64,000 nucleotides of DNA from an uncultured Bacilli bacterium (GCA_934183185.1 CAKPSO010000003.1:11570-75569); one strand, 5' to 3'. Positions 35,828 through 44,911 are shown, numbered from the stretch's first letter. Numbers and translations are program-made. Notes: generated by a model from the sequence alone, not told the origin.

Positions 35828-35857
35828 AAAAAGCAGGAACAAAATCCTGCTTTTTTA
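35828..35857. terminator. Bidirectional terminator between HIT and YjcZ genes
   Basis: Perfect 11-bp stem AAAAAGCAGGA/TCCTGCTTTTT with a 6-nt loop. The right end overlaps the stop codon of the minus-strand YjcZ-like gene. Confidence 0.9.
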
Positions 35858-35977
35858 GCATGATACCCAAGCACCAAGGATAATGGCTAATAGAATATAT
35901 AATACTATTATGATAACATAACCAGTACCGCAAGGTCTTTGAGATTCACATGAAGTTTGAGCTTGCTGACAAGACAT
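35855..35977 (-). CDS. YjcZ-family small sporulation protein, Cys-rich head
   Basis: 40 residues: a head with four Cys and Gln (CQQAQTSCESQRPC), GTGYVIIIVLYILLAIILGAW and a final SC. The hydrophobic tail is the YjcZ pattern (FALIVVLFILLIIVGA in Bacillus). TAAGGAGGTGTAATT precedes the ATG. It follows the second YjcZ-like gene by 17 bp, so they share a transcript from the sigma-K-like promoter. The Cys head may cross-link the peptide in the coat; that is inference. Confidence 0.8.
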   Translation of the reverse strand: MSCQQAQTSCESQRPCGTGYVIIIVLYILLAIILGAWVSC

Positions 35978-35994
35978 AATTACACCTCCTTAGA

Positions 35995-36075
35995 TTAAAT
36001 CCATGCACCAAGAATAATTACTAATAAAATAAATAATACTAATACGATAGCGGAACTTGATACGTAATTACCCAT
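35995..36075 (-). CDS. YjcZ-family small sporulation protein
   Basis: 26 residues: MGNYVSSSAIVLVLFILLVIILGAWI in plan, that is a short polar head and one membrane span ending in Gly-Ala, the YjcZ pattern. AAAGGAGGAATTG precedes the ATG. It lies 27 bp or so behind the start point predicted from a sigma-K-like promoter. Confidence 0.78.
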   Translation of the reverse strand: MGNYVSSSAIVLVLFILLVIILGAWI

Positions 36076-36108
36076 AATTCAATTCCTCCTTTTTTTGATT
36101 ACTCATAG

Positions 36109-36137
36109 TATTGTATGGAAAAATTAAAAAAAGGTTC
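36109..36137 (-). promoter_or_regulatory. Sigma-K-like promoter of the YjcZ-like genes
   Basis: On the minus strand AAC, a 17-bp spacer and CATACAATA match the sigma-K consensus fully. The spacing equals that of the promoter before the collagen-like gene at 6911. Confidence 0.6.
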
Positions 36138-36168
36138 ATAGTATAAATGGAATTTTAACAGAAAATAT

Positions 36169-36196
36169 TGTATTTTAGAGGGTAATTTGTTATGAT
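36169..36196 (+). promoter_or_regulatory. Sigma-A-like promoter of the foldase gene
   Basis: TTGTAT at 36169-36174, 16 bp, TATGAT at 36191-36196; the ribosome site AAAAGGAGGA follows at 36207-36216. Confidence 0.45.
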
Positions 36197-36220
36197 AATA
36201 ATTGTTAAAAGGAGGATAAA

Positions 36221-37195
36221 ATGAAAAAAATATTAATCAGCATGTTTGTAGTGCTTCTATGTGTTACAGGATGTGGAAAAATACCTAAATTAGAAAATGG
36301 TCAAGAAGCAGTAGTTACATTAAAAGGAGATAACATATCAGTAGATTCCTTATATGAAGAAATGAAAGATAAGTATGCACTTAGTGTATTATTAGATATG
36401 GTAGATAAACAAATACTAAATGATAAATACAAAGATAGTGATGAACAAAAGGAAAGTATTGAAGCTCAAATAAAAGCATGGACTACTCAATTTGGAAGTG
36501 AAAGTGCTCTACTACAAAAGACTTCATCTACTTGGGGTATTAATACTATGGATGGATTAAGAGAATATTTAAAACTTCAATACAAGAGAAATTTAGCTAT
36601 TGAAGATTATTCTAAATCAATAGTTACAGATGATGAAATCAATAAATTCTATGATGAAAAAATATTTGGTGATATAACTGCAAGACATATTTTAATTGCT
36701 CCAGAAACTAATAGTAACATGACAGATTCAGAAAAGACTGCTGCTGAAGAGGAAGCATTAAAGAAAGCAAAAGAAATCATCACTAAATTAAATAATGGTG
36801 AAGATTTTGAACAGTTAGCTAAGGATAATTCTGATGATAAAGATACTGCTAAAAAAGGTGGATTATTAAGCAAATTCACTCACGGTAGTATGACAGAGGA
36901 ATTTGAAAATGCTGCTAAGAACCTTGAAGTTGGCAAATATACTACTGAGCCTGTTAAAACAAGTTATGGATATCACATTATTTTAAAGGTAAGTCAAAAA
37001 GATAAACCTGAATTAAAAGTAGTAAAAGATGATATTATTGAAGAAATAGCTAAAGATAAATTAAGTGAAGACACAACACTACAAGTAACTGCTCTTGAAG
37101 AATTAAGAAAAGACTACAAGATTGATATTCAAGATAAAAATCTTAAGAATCAATATGAAACATATCTAACTAATGCTAAAAAAAGTTCCAATTAA
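36221..37195 (+). CDS. prsA: PrsA-like foldase, parvulin peptidyl-prolyl isomerase lipoprotein
   Basis: 324 residues. Lipobox VTGC (Cys19) after a short hydrophobic head. The parvulin domain spans about 150-250: ITARHILIA, KKGGLLSKFTHGSM and SYGYHIILKV. The flanking helical regions are the chaperone part. It folds secreted proteins at the outer face of the membrane. Monocistronic, with a sigma-A-like promoter and AAAGGAGG; the terminator in the IS3 remnant lies 40 bp after its stop. Confidence 0.92.
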   Translation: MKKILISMFVVLLCVTGCGKIPKLENGQEAVVTLKGDNISVDSLYEEMKDKYALSVLLDMVDKQILNDKYKDSDEQKESIEAQIKAWTTQFGSESALLQKTSSTWGINTMDGLREYLKLQYKRNLAIEDYSKSIVTDDEINKFYDEKIFGDITARHILIAPETNSNMTDSEKTAAEEEALKKAKEIITKLNNGEDFEQLAKDNSDDKDTAKKGGLLSKFTHGSMTEEFENAAKNLEVGKYTTEPVKTSYGYHIILKVSQKDKPELKVVKDDIIEEIAKDKLSEDTTLQVTALEELRKDYKIDIQDKNLKNQYETYLTNAKKSSN

Positions 37196-37236
37196 TAAGT
37201 AACTAAAACGTGTATCGAAATAAAAATTGAACTTGT

Positions 37237-37275
37237 AAAAAAAATGTAGACACATAAAACGGTCTACATTTTTTT
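37237..37275 (+). terminator. Terminator inside the left end of the IS3 element
   Basis: Stem ATGTAGAC/GTCTACAT extended by A and T runs to about 14 bp. It can end transcripts of the foldase gene or guard the IS from outside transcription. Confidence 0.75.
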
Positions 37276-37300
37276 GTTATAATAAAATTGAAGGAGAAAT

Positions 37301-37567
37301 ATATCAAGAATCAGAAAAGAGCCAAATAGATATTTATCAAAAGAAGATAAGCAAAAAATTATTAATTAAGCATTATTAAATTGTAAATCAGTTGAACAAA
37401 TTACCAAAGAATATGATATTTCAGGTGAAATACTTAAGTGATAGATAATTAAATATAATAAAGAATGTTTAGATGAAATAATTTATGATCATAATTATTT
37501 TAGACCAAGTTATACATTAAATTATAAAACCCCAATTGAGTGTAAAACTCAACTAGGGTTTAAATAA
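37301..37567 (+). pseudogene. IS3-family transposase fusion remnant
   Basis: With GAAGGAG upstream, the frame begins at ATA where ATG is expected, reads SRIRKEPNRYLSKEDKQKIIN, stop, ALLNCKSVEQITKEYDISGEILK (the helix-turn-helix of the first protein), two stops, and then jumps to RPSYTLNYKTPIECK, which is the C-terminal end of the integrase domain. Lost start, three stops and the internal deletion leave no function. Confidence 0.75.
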
Positions 37568-37628
37568 ATATTTTTTACTGTCCACTTTTTATTGACAAGT
37601 TCAGTCCATATTCTGACGCAGGTTTATT

Positions 37629-39434
37629 TTATCCAATTACATATGGATCAGAACTAGTTCCAATTCCTTTAGATATTCCCGTATCAGCTTTTATATTTAA
37701 AACTGCTCGAAGGCGATTATTATCTCCAACACTAAAGTAATTGATATTACCAGTTGTATAGACATACCATACATATGAAATTGAGCCAGAGAATCCAGCG
37801 GGACTCATTGTCCAAAAATATGTATTTTTATTATATAAATAATAATTATTATTGGATTTACCATAATATCCACCAGCATAAACCATTTCGTCATAGCTTA
37901 GTAATCCTACACTTGCATTTACCAGTCCTTTTCCATTCCCATCAGCTGTGCATTTAAAATCAGGAGTATAACTTGAATATAATGTCATTGTTGTACTTCC
38001 AGATGTCCAACTTGAATCATATTTAGCTTTTGCCTGCTCACAATAATAATTACCACTTGCAACTATACTAGCTAAATCAGTTTTATTTCCTATATTTGTT
38101 TGATACCAATTTTCAAGTGATGATTTAACCTGACTATTTGAATAATACATAGAACTATATTCGTAATAATTTAAATTATTAAATCTATAATTTGTATTAC
38201 TATTAATTCCATCTTGCATTACTATTCTAGTAGTTCCGTCTTCATTAACCCTAACTATTCTCCATATTTGTCCAGCAAAACTTACATAATTATTATCTAC
38301 ATTTCCTCTAAAGTAATAAGTAGGTTTTCCTGTATTTGTATCAATTGATTTATATAATCCACTCTCGTCACTAGTATTATTACTAGAATTAGTTAGTGTA
38401 GGTTCTTTTTCAATTAATTTATTATCATTCATTATAGCATCAGTTAAATCTTTTAATTTAATTACGTATGGATCAGAGCTAGTTCCAATTCCTTTAGATA
38501 TTTCAGTATCAGCTTTAAGATTAATAATAGGTCTAAGTGTAAGCATACTATTAGTAACATATGCATAAATCCTTCCAGAATTATCAATGTGCCAAACTTG
38601 TGAATCTTGTGCATCTGATGAGTCAAATCCAGCCGGGCTCATCATCCAAAAGAAATTCTTATTATATAAATAATAACTGTCATTAATTTTATAGTAGTAA
38701 CCACCAGCATAAATTATTTCATCATAAGTTATTAAGCCAATCTTTGAATTTACTAAGCCTTTCCCATTACCATCATTACTACATTTAAAGTCCGGATTAT
38801 AGTTATCATGCACAATCATAGAGGCATTACCAGAAGTCCAACTTGTTACTAGTTTTGATTTAGCAGCCTCACAATAATAACTACCTGATGCCACATGTCG
38901 ATCTAATAAATTATTCTTCCCTATATTATTGCTGTACCAATTTTCCAAAGTTGCCTTAGCCTCACTATTTGAATAGTACATATTTAAATAATTATTATGA
39001 GTTGTATTAAACCTAAAAGTAGCATTACCATTTATACCATCCTGCATAATTAATCTTATTGTTCCATCTTCATTAATTCTTACTATTCTCCATACTTGTC
39101 CAGCAAAGCTTACATAATTATTTTCTACATTTCCTCTAAAATAGTAGGTTGGTTCCCCAGTATTTGTATCAGTTGATTTATATAAGCCACTCTCATCACT
39201 GGTATTATTGGAAGAAGTAGTTAATGTAGGTTCCTTTTCTATCAATTTGTTTTTCCTTAATACTATACTTCTTAAATTAGAAGTGCTAGCTACACTAGTA
39301 ATCAAGCTATTTTCCACATTTCCCTTTTCTTCAAATGAAAAAAGAGCATATGAAAAAGAAAAAAGTAATATACTTATAGTTATACCAATACAACAACCAA
39401 AACAAATTAATATCTTTTTTATGTCATATTTCAT
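37629..39434 (-). CDS. Surface protein with two tandem WRIVRINEDGT domains
   Basis: 601 residues. A signal/anchor span (about 9-31, ISILLFSFSYALFS) is followed by two copies of the roughly 270-residue domain (about 62-325 and 338-601). Each copy has SGLYKS.DTNTG, TYYFRGNV.NNYVSFAGQ, WRIVR.NEDGT, YYCE.AK, CSNDGNGKGLVN or similar, YDE.VYAGGYY, MSPAGF and GIGTSSDPYVI. The DNA of the two copies is also close, so the duplication is recent. The domain's role is unknown; its Cys pairs and secretion suggest a stable outer domain. Divergent from a small XRE gene. Confidence 0.75.
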   Translation of the reverse strand: MKYDIKKILICFGCCIGITISILLFSFSYALFSFEEKGNVENSLITSVASTSNLRSIVLRKNKLIEKEPTLTTSSNNTSDESGLYKSTDTNTGEPTYYFRGNVENNYVSFAGQVWRIVRINEDGTIRLIMQDGINGNATFRFNTTHNNYLNMYYSNSEAKATLENWYSNNIGKNNLLDRHVASGSYYCEAAKSKLVTSWTSGNASMIVHDNYNPDFKCSNDGNGKGLVNSKIGLITYDEIIYAGGYYYKINDSYYLYNKNFFWMMSPAGFDSSDAQDSQVWHIDNSGRIYAYVTNSMLTLRPIINLKADTEISKGIGTSSDPYVIKLKDLTDAIMNDNKLIEKEPTLTNSSNNTSDESGLYKSIDTNTGKPTYYFRGNVDNNYVSFAGQIWRIVRVNEDGTTRIVMQDGINSNTNYRFNNLNYYEYSSMYYSNSQVKSSLENWYQTNIGNKTDLASIVASGNYYCEQAKAKYDSSWTSGSTTMTLYSSYTPDFKCTADGNGKGLVNASVGLLSYDEMVYAGGYYGKSNNNYYLYNKNTYFWTMSPAGFSGSISYVWYVYTTGNINYFSVGDNNRLRAVLNIKADTGISKGIGTSSDPYVIG

Positions 39435-39473
39435 ATACTACCTACTCTCCCATTATCATTGTCTATACAAAAT

Positions 39474-39518
39474 ATACACGATATCTCATGTACTGTCAAT
39501 ACATCAAATGTAATGTAT
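39474..39518. promoter_or_regulatory. Operator-like half-sites of the second surface module
   Basis: ATACACG at 39474 and ATACATC at 39499 start 25 bp apart, as at 23181 and 23206. The second is part of ATACATCAAATGTAATGTAT, an inverted repeat (TACAT-CAA-ATGTA at its centre). The right half-sites are less perfect than at the first locus. Confidence 0.5.
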
Positions 39519-39544
39519 GAAAAATGATATAAGAGAGTGAAAAT

Positions 39545-39769
39545 ATGGAAATAAAAAGATTAAAAGATCTACGTGAAGATAAATACCTATATCAAAAAGA
39601 AATAGCTAGTCTATTAAATACAACCCAACAAGTTTACAGTGAGTATGAATTAGGAATACGCCTAATGCCTATTGATAAAATTAATATCTTAGCTGATTTT
39701 TATAAAACCTCTATAGATTATATAGTAGGTAGAACTGATGTAAAAGAACCATATCCCAAACGTAAATGA
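39545..39769 (+). CDS. Small XRE-family regulator (surface-module type)
   Basis: 74 residues, helix-turn-helix only: RLKDLREDKYLYQKEIASLL, TTQQVYSEYELGIRLMPIDK and FYKTSIDYIVGRTDVKEPYP. The last block is nearly the same as in the protein at 23251-23496. It stands in the same divergent position beside a related surface gene, so it is likely a dedicated local regulator. Confidence 0.85.
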   Translation: MEIKRLKDLREDKYLYQKEIASLLNTTQQVYSEYELGIRLMPIDKINILADFYKTSIDYIVGRTDVKEPYPKRK

Positions 39770-39791
39770 TATTACACATAATTATTTTTTA

Positions 39792-39820
39792 TAGACAAAT
39801 AATATAAATCGTAGTATAAT
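39792..39820 (+). promoter_or_regulatory. Sigma-A-like promoter of rnj
   Basis: TAGACA at 39792-39797, a 17-bp spacer and TATAAT at 39815-39820. The ribosome site AAAGGAGT lies at 39852-39859. Confidence 0.6.
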
Positions 39821-39872
39821 TTAGTACGGTTGATTCTTTAATATTAAAAAAGAAAGGAGTAAAAAGAATTAT

Positions 39873-41549
39873 ATGAAACCAAACGCTGAAACAAAAATTA
39901 TTGTTTTAGGTGGTTTAGGTGAAGTGGGAAAAAACATGTATTGTTTAATGCATGAAGATGAAATTATTATTATTGATGCGGGAATTTGTTTCCCAGAGGG
40001 GGAACTTTTAGGAATAGACTATGTCTTACCAGATTATACATTTTTAAAAGAAAATCAAGATAAAATTAAAGCTTTATTAATAACACATGGTCATGAAGAT
40101 CATATTGGTGCAATACCATTTTTACTACAAGAAGTAAATATACCGGCTATTTATGCACCTAATCAGGCCAAAGAATTAATCGCTATAAAGCTAGAAGATC
40201 GTAATATACGTTATGATCACTTGTATGCATATGATGATAAAACTATTTTAAAATATAAATATTTTGAGATAGAATTCTTTAGAACAACCCATTCAATACC
40301 AGATTCCCATGGTATTTACCTAAAAACACCTAATGGTACCGTTGTAACGACAGGAGACTTTAAGTTTGACTTAACCCCTATTGGACCAATGGCTGACTTA
40401 CACAAAATGGCTGAACTTGGAAAAAGAGGTGTTGATTTACTTATTAGTGACTCAACTAATGCTCTTAACGAAGGAATGTCAATTAGTGAATCAAAAGTAG
40501 ATAATGTCTTAAATGACATATTTGATCGTTATACTCATAACAGAATCATTATAGCTACTTTTGCTTCTAATATTTATCGTCTTAAACATATTTTTGAAAC
40601 ATGCTATAAACATAATCGTAAAATATGTGTATTCGGTAGAAGTATGGATAATAATATTCAAATATCTATTAAAGGTGGATATATTGATCACAAAGAATTA
40701 TTAATAACTGCTGAAGAGGCTAACCGTTTAAAACCTAGTGAAGTAACTATTCTTTGTACTGGATCCCAAGGAGAACCACTAGCTGCACTATCTAGAATAG
40801 CTGATGGAACTCATAAACAAATAAGTTTAAGACCAGAAGATATAGTAATATTCTCATCTTCTCCAATTCCTGGAAATGCTTTAAGTATAGCTAGAACTAT
40901 TAATAAGCTATATTTAAAAGGAGTAAAAGTATTTACTAATACTTCACTAAGTGATGTACATACATCTGGACATGCTAACGAAGAAGAATTAAAATTAATG
41001 ATACGTTTACTAATGCCAAAAAATGTTATGCCTTTCCATGGTGATTATCGTATGTTGAAAAGACATGCTAATATAGCTATAGAATGTGGTATACCAAAAG
41101 AAAATACTTTCGTTATTGAAAATGGAAACATCTTAATAATGAAAGATCATAAAATTACTAAATCTAAAGAAACTGTGCCAGGTGAAGACATATATGTAGA
41201 TGGTAATCGTATCGGACAAATTGGTAGTGTCGTAATTAAAGATCGTAAAATGATGGCCAATGATGGTATATTAGTAGTAATAGCTAATGTTAATATGGAT
41301 AAACGAAAACTACTAATTAAGCCTAATATTACTACTCGTGGTTTTATCTTAGTAAATGAAAATGAAAAACTTATCAAACAAATAGAACTTCAAGCAGAAA
41401 AAATTATAAATAACTGCTTACAAAATACTAAAGATACTTCTAATGAAATTAAATCTAAAATAATCTCAGAACTATTAATAGTAACAGAAGATATAACTGG
41501 TAGAAGACCAATTATATTGCCTGTAATTATTGACGTAAAGAAAGATTAA
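39873..41549 (+). CDS. rnjA: Ribonuclease J
   Basis: 558 residues. Metallo-beta-lactamase core with THGHEDHIGAIPF (zinc ligands), TTGDFKFD, then the beta-CASP inserts (ATFASNIYRL, TGSQGEPLAALSR, SDVHTSGHANEEELKLM) and the C-terminal domain. It matures and degrades RNA as a 5' exo- and endonuclease. RNase Y is encoded 2 kb away, so the window carries both central RNases of the Bacillota type. Monocistronic with a clear promoter and terminator. Confidence 0.95.
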   Translation: MKPNAETKIIVLGGLGEVGKNMYCLMHEDEIIIIDAGICFPEGELLGIDYVLPDYTFLKENQDKIKALLITHGHEDHIGAIPFLLQEVNIPAIYAPNQAKELIAIKLEDRNIRYDHLYAYDDKTILKYKYFEIEFFRTTHSIPDSHGIYLKTPNGTVVTTGDFKFDLTPIGPMADLHKMAELGKRGVDLLISDSTNALNEGMSISESKVDNVLNDIFDRYTHNRIIIATFASNIYRLKHIFETCYKHNRKICVFGRSMDNNIQISIKGGYIDHKELLITAEEANRLKPSEVTILCTGSQGEPLAALSRIADGTHKQISLRPEDIVIFSSSPIPGNALSIARTINKLYLKGVKVFTNTSLSDVHTSGHANEEELKLMIRLLMPKNVMPFHGDYRMLKRHANIAIECGIPKENTFVIENGNILIMKDHKITKSKETVPGEDIYVDGNRIGQIGSVVIKDRKMMANDGILVVIANVNMDKRKLLIKPNITTRGFILVNENEKLIKQIELQAEKIINNCLQNTKDTSNEIKSKIISELLIVTEDITGRRPIILPVIIDVKKD

Positions 41550-41578
41550 AGGAACTGTAATTTTACAGTTCCCTTTTT
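41549..41578. terminator. Bidirectional terminator
   Basis: 10-bp perfect stem GGAACTGTAA/TTACAGTTCC with a 2-nt centre flanked by AAA and TTTTTT, between converging rnj and the WSEWS gene. Confidence 0.85.
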
Positions 41579-42405
41579 TATTCTATTTTAGTTTCTACTT
41601 CTATTCTATTGCTTGGAGTTACCTTTTCTTTTGACCATTCACTCCACTCTTCATAAACCTTACGTTTACAAGTAGTATAACATGAACTATTTTCCTCAGT
41701 ACAACCATCTTTCTTACAACGATAGCTTTCTGTCCTAAATTTACGATAACGATAATATGTAGTAGTAGCTAAATTCTTAACTATTACCTTTCTTGATTTC
41801 TGAGTTATATTTCCAACATAATCAACAGCAGTATAGTTAACAGTATACTCACCATCATTAGTAGTATCTATATTAGTAACATCAGCACTATACTCTTTAA
41901 CCCCAGAACCATCATCAGTAACAGAAATACTCGTTTTATAATTATATACTCCACCTTTTTGAACATATAATGGATCAGTAAATTGAATATTAGGTCCCAA
42001 AGTATCGATATTATTAATATTAACACTAGCTTTAGGACTAATTTTACCCTTTTCATTCTTAACAACTACTGTATAAGTACCATTTTTATCAATTAAAATA
42101 GCATTTTCATTTTGCCATGTCTTACCACCATCAAACGAATAAGAAACAAGTTTTACTTTCTGATTATCAACAGTAAGAGTAATAGGATCCTTAGTCCATT
42201 CAGTTATAGATAAATGAGTAACTGGCAAAGTAGCATCAGTTTTATTAAGTAAAGTATTAACTACAAAGAAAATAACTATTCCTATAATAACTAAAGCTAA
42301 TATAATACATGCTATAATTATTATTAACTTATTTCTCTTTTTAGCTTTTTCTTTATCTTCTTTAGTTTCTAATTTAATATCAAATTGATCATCTTCTGTA
42401 TACAT
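41578..42405 (-). CDS. Membrane protein with Ig-like domain and WSEWS tail, copy 1
   Basis: 275 residues from the ATG at 42405 (AGGTG seven bases upstream). Cytoplasmic head of about 25 residues, one membrane span (about 26-52), then two beta-sandwich segments with DUF5011-like text (NNIDTLGPNI, VTDDGSGVKEYSA, VDYVGNI) and a Cys-rich tail CKKDGCTEENSSCYTTCKR followed by YEEWSEWSKEKV. Paralog of the gene upstream, 11 bp away. The WSxWS word recalls thrombospondin type 1 repeats, but only one unit is present. Role unknown; the outside domain may bind a ligand. Confidence 0.65.
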   Translation of the reverse strand: MYTEDDQFDIKLETKEDKEKAKKRNKLIIIIACIILALVIIGIVIFFVVNTLLNKTDATLPVTHLSITEWTKDPITLTVDNQKVKLVSYSFDGGKTWQNENAILIDKNGTYTVVVKNEKGKISPKASVNINNIDTLGPNIQFTDPLYVQKGGVYNYKTSISVTDDGSGVKEYSADVTNIDTTNDGEYTVNYTAVDYVGNITQKSRKVIVKNLATTTYYRYRKFRTESYRCKKDGCTEENSSCYTTCKRKVYEEWSEWSKEKVTPSNRIEVETKIE

Positions 42406-42416
42406 CAAATGTCACC

Positions 42417-43292
42417 TCAATCTTCTTTTATCATAGTTTCTACTTCCGTAGTAGCATTAGCTTGAACTTTTTCTTGCTGCCATTCACTCCATTCACCCCA
42501 TGTTATATTATTACATGTCTTATAACATGTTTGACAGCACTGTTTATTTTCATTCATTTTGTATCCAGTTGGACATGTACCAGTTTCTATAGCTGAATAT
42601 GAAGAAACGCAGTTACATAAGTATGGTTCACATTGAGTAGTTTGAACTACACCCTTTCTATAACGATAATACGTTCTACCCTTAATATCTCTAATAATAA
42701 TAGTACGATTCTTTTCAACAAAATTACCTGCATTATCAAATGCTGAATAAGTAAGGACATATTCCCCCTCAGCAGATGTATCGATAGTAGCTGGAGTCAC
42801 TGTATAATTATTATTAAGTCCAGAACCACTATCAGTAACTTGTACTCCCATTCTAGGAGAAAAAATACTACCCATCTGAACATAAGTAACACTTTCAAAA
42901 GCCATAGTTGGTGGTTCATTATCTATATTATTAACTGATATTACATTCTTCTTACTAAGTTTACCATTTTTATCCTTTACTTGAACTACCACTTCCCCAT
43001 TTTTAGAAACTATATATAATGGACTTTCCTGGAAACTATATCCACCGTCAAAAGAATATTCACTTATTTTACTAGTATCATTTTCAACTTTAACAGTTAT
43101 ACTTTCAGACGTCCATTCAGTAGTAGATAAACTAACTACTGGTACTTTTACAAGTGGTAAACTCCTTATATATACCACTAATAATACCCCTAATAGTATC
43201 ATTAAAATAATACAAGTAATAATAACAGCTATAATTATATGTTTAGTTTTAGTATTTGATATCTTTCTTAATGCCTGCTCTTCATTATACAT
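42417..43292 (-). CDS. Membrane protein with Ig-like domain and WSEWS tail, copy 2
   Basis: 291 residues. Same plan as the downstream paralog: head, one span (about 20-44), Ig-like segments (WTSESITVKVENDTSKISEY, VTDSGSGLNNNY, YSAFDNAGNF), TYYRYRKG, then a longer Cys-rich stretch with CNCVSS, CPTGYKMNENKQCCQTCYKTC and ITWGEWSEWQQEKV. The extra Cys (about nine) predict several disulfides. Both genes are followed by the shared terminator at rnj. They lie just after rny on the same strand, 68 bp from it. Confidence 0.65.
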   Translation of the reverse strand: MYNEEQALRKISNTKTKHIIIAVIITCIILMILLGVLLVVYIRSLPLVKVPVVSLSTTEWTSESITVKVENDTSKISEYSFDGGYSFQESPLYIVSKNGEVVVQVKDKNGKLSKKNVISVNNIDNEPPTMAFESVTYVQMGSIFSPRMGVQVTDSGSGLNNNYTVTPATIDTSAEGEYVLTYSAFDNAGNFVEKNRTIIIRDIKGRTYYRYRKGVVQTTQCEPYLCNCVSSYSAIETGTCPTGYKMNENKQCCQTCYKTCNNITWGEWSEWQQEKVQANATTEVETMIKED

Positions 43293-43348
43293 GAAATCAC
43301 CCCTATTTCCTATATATTGAATATACCATAAAAGAAAAAAAAAGTATA

Positions 43349-43373
43349 GAAAAAAGGAGACTATTTTGCCTCC
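43349..43373 (-). terminator. Terminator of rny
   Basis: Minus strand GGAGGC/GTCTCC with a 6-nt loop and TTTTTTC; it overlaps the rny stop codon. Fairly weak stem. Confidence 0.5.
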
Positions 43374-44911
43374 TCTTGAGCTCTAGTTTCACGAACTACA
43401 GTAACTTTAATAGTACCAGGATATTGCATAGTTGCTTCTATTTGTTCTTTTATGTCACGAGCAATTTTATGAGCCATTAAATCATCAACCTCTTCAGGTT
43501 TAACGATAACTCTAAGCTCTCTTCCAGCCTGAACTGCAAATGTCTTTTCAACACCAGCAATACCATTACCAATAGACTCTAGCTGTTCTAGACGTTTAAT
43601 ATAATTTTCTAATGAGTCATTACGAGCACCAGGCCTTGATGCAGACAACGCATCAGCTACTGCCACAAGAACAGAAATAACGTTATTAGCTTCATGATCT
43701 CCATGATGGGATGCAATAGCATTAATAACTACATCATTTTCATGATATTTCTTAGCTATATCAACACCAATCTCAACGTGACTACCCTCAATTTCATGAT
43801 CAATAGCTTTACCAATATCATGAAGTAAACCAGCTCTTTTAGCCATTGTAACATTTTCTCCAAGTTCACCAGCAAGTAAACCAGTTAAATGGGCTACTTC
43901 GATTGAGTGCTGTAATGCATTTTGTCCATAACTTGTTCTAAAGTGTAATTTACCTATAATTTCAACAAGTTCTGGATCAACTTTAGTAATACCTAATTCA
44001 AATAAAGCATTATTACCATATTCAATAATCTTAGCTTTCATATCTTTACTTACTTTATCATATATTTCTTCAATTCTAGTTGGATGGATTCTACCATCTT
44101 TTAATAAAGTTTCAAGAGTTACTCTAGCAATTTCCCTACGTAGAGGATCAAAGCTTGAAAGAACTACTGCTTCAGGTGTATCATCAATAATTAAATCAAC
44201 ACCAGTAATTGCTTCAATAGTACGAATATTTCTACCTTCACGTCCAATAATTCTTCCCTTTAAATCATCATTAGGCAAATTAACTACTGTAACTGTCTGT
44301 TCATTAGCTACATCAGAAGCAAACTTTTGCATAGAACTAACTAATAATTCTTTAGCTTTTTTATCTACTTCAAGCTTAGCCTCATTCTCAGTTTCTTTAA
44401 TATACGCTGATATTTCTTTAGCCATAGCTTCCCTTACCTTAGCCATAACCATTTCTTTAGCCTTATCACGTTTAATACCTGATATTTCATGTAATAAATC
44501 TAGTTGCTGTTGTTTAATTTCTTCCACTTTTACTTGTTCGTCTTGGATTTCTTTTTGTTTTTCAAATAATTTATTTTCTCTTTCATCTAAATTAGACTCA
44601 CGTTTCTGATAAAGTTCATCACGTTTATCCATATTTTTTTCTCTCTGAATCAAACGTTCCTCTGAATCTTTAATTTCAGCTTTACGTTCTTTAACTTCTT
44701 TATCATATTCTAGTTTTAATTTATGTATTTCTTCCTTTGTTTCTAAAATTGATTCTCTCTTAGCTTTTTCAGCATCTTTTTTAGCTTTTTCTAATAAATC
44801 TTTAATTCTATTTGAAGAATTCTTTTCGCGAAAAGAATTCCAAATCATATTTAAAACAAATCCTAAAATTAATCCAACGATTAGTAAAATGGAGAAAGTA
44901 ACTGGGTTCAT
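43361..44911 (-). CDS. rny: Ribonuclease Y
   Basis: 516 residues from the ATG at 44911 (GGAGGTG upstream). An N-terminal membrane anchor (about 5-23), a long coiled coil (about 28-200), a KH domain ([17 protein letters not shown]) and the HD domain ([23 protein letters not shown]). It starts bulk mRNA decay at the membrane. The position upstream of recA (about 1 kb away) is near the Bacillus order recA-rny. Confidence 0.96.
   Translation of the reverse strand: MNPVTFSILLIVGLILGFVLNMIWNSFREKNSSNRIKDLLEKAKKDAEKAKRESILETKEEIHKLKLEYDKEVKERKAEIKDSEERLIQREKNMDKRDELYQKRESNLDERENKLFEKQKEIQDEQVKVEEIKQQQLDLLHEISGIKRDKAKEMVMAKVREAMAKEISAYIKETENEAKLEVDKKAKELLVSSMQKFASDVANEQTVTVVNLPNDDLKGRIIGREGRNIRTIEAITGVDLIIDDTPEAVVLSSFDPLRREIARVTLETLLKDGRIHPTRIEEIYDKVSKDMKAKIIEYGNNALFELGITKVDPELVEIIGKLHFRTSYGQNALQHSIEVAHLTGLLAGELGENVTMAKRAGLLHDIGKAIDHEIEGSHVEIGVDIAKKYHENDVVINAIASHHGDHEANNVISVLVAVADALSASRPGARNDSLENYIKRLEQLESIGNGIAGVEKTFAVQAGRELRVIVKPEEVDDLMAHKIARDIKEQIEATMQYPGTIKVTVVRETRAQEEAK

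Larger units (their letters stand above)
37228..37603 (+). mobile_element. IS3/IS150-like element shrunk to 376 bp
   Basis: The ends are inverted: TGAACTTGT at 37228-37236 and its complement ACAAGTTCA at 37595-37603, with imperfect pairing continuing inward for about 30 bp (GTAGACA and GTGGACA blocks). Between them a single frame joins the head of the first transposase protein to the last 25 residues of the second, so the middle of the IS has been deleted. I see no target-site duplication. Confidence 0.7.
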
